Source: CAZLMW01 sp964560875 | Lineage (GTDB): Bacteria; Myxococcota_A; UBA9042 | DNA length: 22,943 nt | Reading direction: 5' to 3' | NCBI GenBank assembly: GCA_964560875.1 | Contig: CAZLMW010000122.1 | Span: forward strand, 1-22,943 | Shown: one piece after another, positions 20,361 to 22,943 of the stretch | How positions within the stretch are numbered: position 1 is the first letter of the stretch | How the letters are laid out: every line of letters begins with the position of its first letter | Translations under genes and position numbers: made by a program | Notes under the pieces: generated by a model | Databases searched by the model: none | Told to the model about the DNA's origin: nothing | What the model saw: only the letters and a program-made list of their open reading frames with translations

Positions 20361-21422
20361 TCAGCCCGCGTTGGGTCCGTCGTCGATGAAGCCCTTGGAC
20401 GCTCGCAAGATGCCGGCGAGGTGGGTCAGGATGCCGAGGTGGCCTGCCTCGAACCAATGGATTGAGGGTTGTCCCCAGCGCTCCCAGAGGTCGACCGTTC
20501 GCTCGGTTGTCATGATCCGGTCGTAGCGGCCGACCACGAACAGCATCCGGTCGCGATCGATGGATGGCGGCAGCTCGTTGAGGCCCAGCGACCGCGTGTA
20601 GGCGTCCACTTCCGCGGGTCCCCAGCCGTGACGGGCCAGCTCTTTGCGCATCGGTACGAGGAGCGCGGCGTCGGCGAGCACACCGGCCAGGTCGAGGTGA
20701 GCGGCCACGGGGATGGCGAAATCGAGCGTCGGTTCAAAGCTCGCGAGGCCCAACGCGACCATGCCGCCCAAGCTGACGCCCATGACGCCGACCGGTCCCG
20801 GATGTGGATGTTGGCCGCGGATCCACGCGATGAGCGCGCGGGCGTCGCTGATCGATTGGCGCAGGGCCTCGAACGTGCGGACCAGGTCTGCGGTCCAGTA
20901 ATATTCGCCGTGAAACGCGGACTCGTCGGGTTTTCGACGGCCGTGGTAGGGCAGGTGCAAGCCGACTACGTTCGCGTCGAGCTTGCGGGCGATCCATGGC
21001 AGCAAGAAGGCATCTTCGGCGCGCGAAACCGGCGCCATCCAGCTGTGCAAAAAGAGGACCGTGCAACGCTGTCGACCATCTTTGCGCGGCCAACGGTGAC
21101 GGACCCATCGCGCATGAGCGACGCCGTTACACGCGTGAGCGCCTTTTCGGAGGTTTTGGCCGCGTGGCGTGAGCGGTTCGTGGCTGGAATCGAACGCGAC
21201 ATCGGCCAGCATGAAGCGCCGCGTGGTCCGCTGCTGGGTGAGGCGCACGTCGGGCATCGGCGGATCGACCCCAAGCAGGCCCGTGATGCCGCGTTCCTGG
21301 TACAGCGCCAACTCGGCGAGGGTGTTGGACGACGGCAGGCTGCGGCTGAACATCAGCGAACGGGCCAGCGCCGTGGCTGTGCCGTCGATCGCGCGCGCCA
21401 TGGATCGGTTCAATACCCGCAT
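20361..21422 (-). CDS. Alpha/beta hydrolase (ABHD18/DUF2048-like)
   Basis: 353 residues from the ATG at 21422; a start 23 codons earlier would overlap the divergent hemerythrin start and adds no domain. The hydrolase core has LFLHSWMAPVSRAED (oxyanion region), NVVGLHLPYHGRRKPDES, the nucleophile elbow GVMGVSLGGMVALGLAS with Ser217, the acid in FVVGRYDRIM (Asp301) and catalytic His328 in WFEAGHLGILTH. The long spacing between HS and the elbow and the PYHGRRKP motif resemble the DUF2048/ABHD18 group. Substrate unknown; esterase or lipase is the likely chemistry. It is divergent from the hemerythrin gene and followed by apaG after 102 bases. Confidence 0.85.
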   Translation of the reverse strand: MRVLNRSMARAIDGTATALARSLMFSRSLPSSNTLAELALYQERGITGLLGVDPPMPDVRLTQQRTTRRFMLADVAFDSSHEPLTPRGQNLRKGAHACNGVAHARWVRHRWPRKDGRQRCTVLFLHSWMAPVSRAEDAFLLPWIARKLDANVVGLHLPYHGRRKPDESAFHGEYYWTADLVRTFEALRQSISDARALIAWIRGQHPHPGPVGVMGVSLGGMVALGLASFEPTLDFAIPVAAHLDLAGVLADAALLVPMRKELARHGWGPAEVDAYTRSLGLNELPPSIDRDRMLFVVGRYDRIMTTERTVDLWERWGQPSIHWFEAGHLGILTHLAGILRASKGFIDDGPNAG

Positions 21423-21489
21423 GGAGCGCCGAGAATCCGGCCCCCCCCGCCCGGGGTCAAGTGCAGCAAGATGTGGCACCCTCCCGGCC
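21423..21489. promoter_or_regulatory. Divergent intergenic region between hydrolase and hemerythrin
   Basis: 67 bases must hold the 5' signals of both genes. It contains a run of eight C (next to GCCCGGGG, itself nearly palindromic) and no clear -10 or -35 hexamer. The assignment rests on gene orientation only. Confidence 0.35.
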
Positions 21490-21930
21490 ATGAAACGCCA
21501 CGCTGCTCTCGCCCACCTGTCAGATGACCATCACCGTGCGCTGCGCCTCGCCCGCGACCTGGAAGAGGCCGGCCGCGATGGAGAAAGCGCCGCTCGCCGC
21601 GCCATCGCCAAGCTGGAAGAAGCGTGGCGAATCGAACTCCGCGGTCACTTCGCGTGGGAAGAGCGCTGGTTTGAGCGGCTGCTCGCCGATACGCCTGAAC
21701 TTGCCCAATTGCTCGCCGAACACTGGTCGCTGAAGCAACACGTCGAGCCGCTGGTGAACGGCGCCGCGGCCACGGAACTTGCTCCCCGCGTGGGCCACAT
21801 CGGCTCGCTGCTTCGGGCTCACGTGCGCTGGGAAGAGCGGGTTTTGCTCCCGCTGGTTGAACGGGTCGCCGACGAAGCAGACCTCAGCCAGATGAAAGAA
21901 AGCGCCGACCACCCGCCTTCCGGCTTCTGA
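21490..21930 (+). CDS. Hemerythrin HHE cation-binding domain protein
   Basis: 146 residues from the ATG at 21490 (MKRHAALAHLSDDHHRAL); the frame is open further upstream but that part is the antisense of the hydrolase gene. The four-helix HHE pattern is present: His14/His15 (LSDDHHRAL), His53 with Glu57 (GHFAWEERWF), His78 and His84 (LAEHWSLKQHVEPLV), His111 with Glu115 (RAHVRWEERVLLPLVE). These would bind a di-iron centre. Members bind O2 or NO or buffer iron; the role here is unknown. It is the only + strand gene to the right of 7513 and is flanked by - strand genes. Confidence 0.88.
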   Translation: MKRHAALAHLSDDHHRALRLARDLEEAGRDGESAARRAIAKLEEAWRIELRGHFAWEERWFERLLADTPELAQLLAEHWSLKQHVEPLVNGAAATELAPRVGHIGSLLRAHVRWEERVLLPLVERVADEADLSQMKESADHPPSGF

Positions 21931-21963
21931 ACGAACGACCCCAAGAGCTCCGCTGTATTCGAG

Positions 21964-22943
21964 CTACTTGGCCGGGTAGACGCAGCGGAAGCCGATGTCG
22001 AGCTCGGCAGCCGCGGGGTTTTCCTTGGACCGGTACGACGTCCGCAGGTACGTGTCGCTCCAAAATGCGCTGCCACCTCGCAGAACGCGTTTGTCGCCAA
22101 CTTCGGGGCCCGGCGGATCGTTGGTCTTGGCTTTGGCGTAGTGGTCGGCCTTGTACCAATCGGCGACCCATTCCCACACGTTGCCCGCCATGTCGTGAGC
22201 GCCGTACGGGCTCTTGCCGAGCGGCTTGGAGCCCACAGCCCATGTCGTCTTCTTGCCGCAACCGTCGCCACCGTCTGCGAGGACCGCGCGCTGGCAGCTG
22301 GCCGCGTCATCGCCCCACGGATAGATGAACGCGCTTCCGTTGCACGACTTCGGCGCGATGGTCTTGCAGCTTCCGCGCGCCGCTTTTTCCCACTCCGCTT
22401 CGGTGGGCAACCTGCCCCCTGCCCACTTGCAGAACGCCACCGCATCCGCCCACGAGACGCCGCTGACCGGGTGCTGCTCGCGTCCCTTTTCGCCATAGGT
22501 GAAGCCAGCGCCGCTGGTCTTGAACGTCTTGGTCGGTTGCTTGCAGCCACCGCCGCCGATGCACGCCTTCCAGCGCGCGACTGTGACCTCGAACGTGTCG
22601 ATGCGAAACGGCTTGAGGTAGAGGATGCGCTGCGGTTTCTCGTCCGCCTTGCAGTCGGTGTCGGTGAACTCGTTACAGCCGCGCGCGAACGAGCCGTCGG
22701 CGACCAGCACCGTCGCATTCTTGCCGCCGCTTGATGACGACGCGCCCGACGATGATGCGTCCGCCGATCCGCCGGATGACGATGCCCCGGATGACGATGC
22801 CCCGGATGACGGGGCGCCCGACGATGATGCGTCCGCCGATCCCCCGGATGACGATGCCCCGGATGACGATGCCCCGGACGACGATGCTCCGGACGACGAT
22901 GCTCCGGACGACGATGCTCCGGACGACGATGCTCCGGACGACG
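21964..22943 (-). CDS. SUMF1/FGE-like protein, 5' end beyond the window, catalytic cysteines absent
   Basis: The reading frame is open to the right edge, so the N-terminus is missing; a GTG at 22710 is an internal codon in my view. Visible order: ~77 residues of Ala-Ser-Ser-Ser-Gly linker, then the SUMF1 fold (~250 residues): VADGSFARGC, FRIDTFEVTVARWKAC, HPVSGVSWADAVAFCKWAGG, RLPTEAEWEKAARG, YPWGDDAASC, YGAHDMAGNVWEWVADWY, RVLRGGSAFWSDTYLRTSYR and DIGFRCV. In true formylglycine-generating enzymes two Cys follow RGGS (pattern CHxxYC); here Trp and Leu stand there, so sulfatase activation is unlikely. The many other Cys suggest an oxidised, extracytoplasmic protein, probably a lipoprotein given the linker. 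Confidence 0.88.
   Translation of the reverse strand, partial: SSGASSSGASSSGASSSGASSSGASSSGASSSGGSADASSSGAPSSGASSSGASSSGGSADASSSGASSSSGGKNATVLVADGSFARGCNEFTDTDCKADEKPQRILYLKPFRIDTFEVTVARWKACIGGGGCKQPTKTFKTSGAGFTYGEKGREQHPVSGVSWADAVAFCKWAGGRLPTEAEWEKAARGSCKTIAPKSCNGSAFIYPWGDDAASCQRAVLADGGDGCGKKTTWAVGSKPLGKSPYGAHDMAGNVWEWVADWYKADHYAKAKTNDPPGPEVGDKRVLRGGSAFWSDTYLRTSYRSKENPAAAELDIGFRCVYPAK
22717..22943 (-). repeat. 15-bp minisatellite coding an Ala-Ser-Ser-Ser-Gly linker
   Basis: Units of GCATCGTCGTCCGGA and close variants run to the window edge; the outermost four are identical and those nearer the SUMF1 domain have diverged. A second-order duplication is visible: the stretch coding GASSSGGSADASSSGA occurs twice. 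The frame stays open throughout, giving a flexible Ser-rich spacer. Confidence 0.9.

Noticed and set aside
17791..21527. Long + strand frames opposite the SPFH, DUF4178, apaG and hydrolase genes
   Set aside because: All mirror genes with clear domain motifs and show no domain of their own.
22717..22943. Tandem repeats at the right edge as a CRISPR array
   Set aside because: 15-bp units abut with no spacers and keep an open reading frame coding Ala-Ser-Ser-Ser-Gly.

Overview
The window is GC-rich, has almost no non-coding space, and carries only protein-coding genes; I see no rRNA, tRNA, CRISPR array, transposase or phage gene. The Cys-Asp-Gly/Asn-Asp-Gly-Asp calcium-type repeats, SUMF1-like surface protein, many lipoprotein signals, Lys/Ala-rich protein tails and GTG/TTG starts suggest a Myxococcota (former Deltaproteobacteria) chromosome. 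That is an inference from style, not from a marker gene.

Left part, + strand (72-7513): a probable promoter, then glyQ and glyS (both subunits of the bacterial alpha2beta2 glycyl-tRNA synthetase, ATGA overlap), then two lipoproteins with beta-propeller character packed directly behind glyS (3 bp spacing and a 10 bp overlap). The second lipoprotein has six acidic calcium-binding-type repeats set into its propeller. The four look like one transcription unit.

Middle part, - strand (7655-12074, read right to left): a CreD-family inner membrane protein, a VOC/glyoxalase-fold protein, an OmpR-family response regulator and a HAMP sensor kinase. This resembles the enterobacterial creBCD set. A cluster of TGCAGAC sites on an 11-bp period lies upstream of the creD-like gene. 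A 21-bp imperfect palindrome occurs four times between 9101 and 14869, twice wholly inside genes.

Right-middle part, - strand (12271-20258): a compact operon of apaG, a membrane-anchored zinc-ribbon/DUF4178 protein, an SPFH/SHOCT 'virion core' protein, a soluble zinc-ribbon/DUF4178 protein, a 44-aa single-helix membrane protein, a short DUF350 protein, a membrane-fused spermidine-synthase-like protein, a Tat-exported flavin amine-oxidase-like protein and a histidine-rich polytopic membrane protein. DUF4178, DUF350, SPFH and spermidine-synthase-like genes are known to travel together in phage-shock-like membrane-stress contexts. Here PspA and S-adenosylmethionine decarboxylase are absent, and the 44-aa protein, the flavoenzyme and the histidine-rich membrane protein are added. 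This is the best candidate for an undescribed system.

Right edge: an alpha/beta hydrolase (- strand), a divergent hemerythrin (+ strand) and the 3' part of a SUMF1/FGE-like gene (- strand). The SUMF1-like domain lacks both catalytic cysteines and sits behind an Ala-Ser-Gly minisatellite linker that runs off the window.
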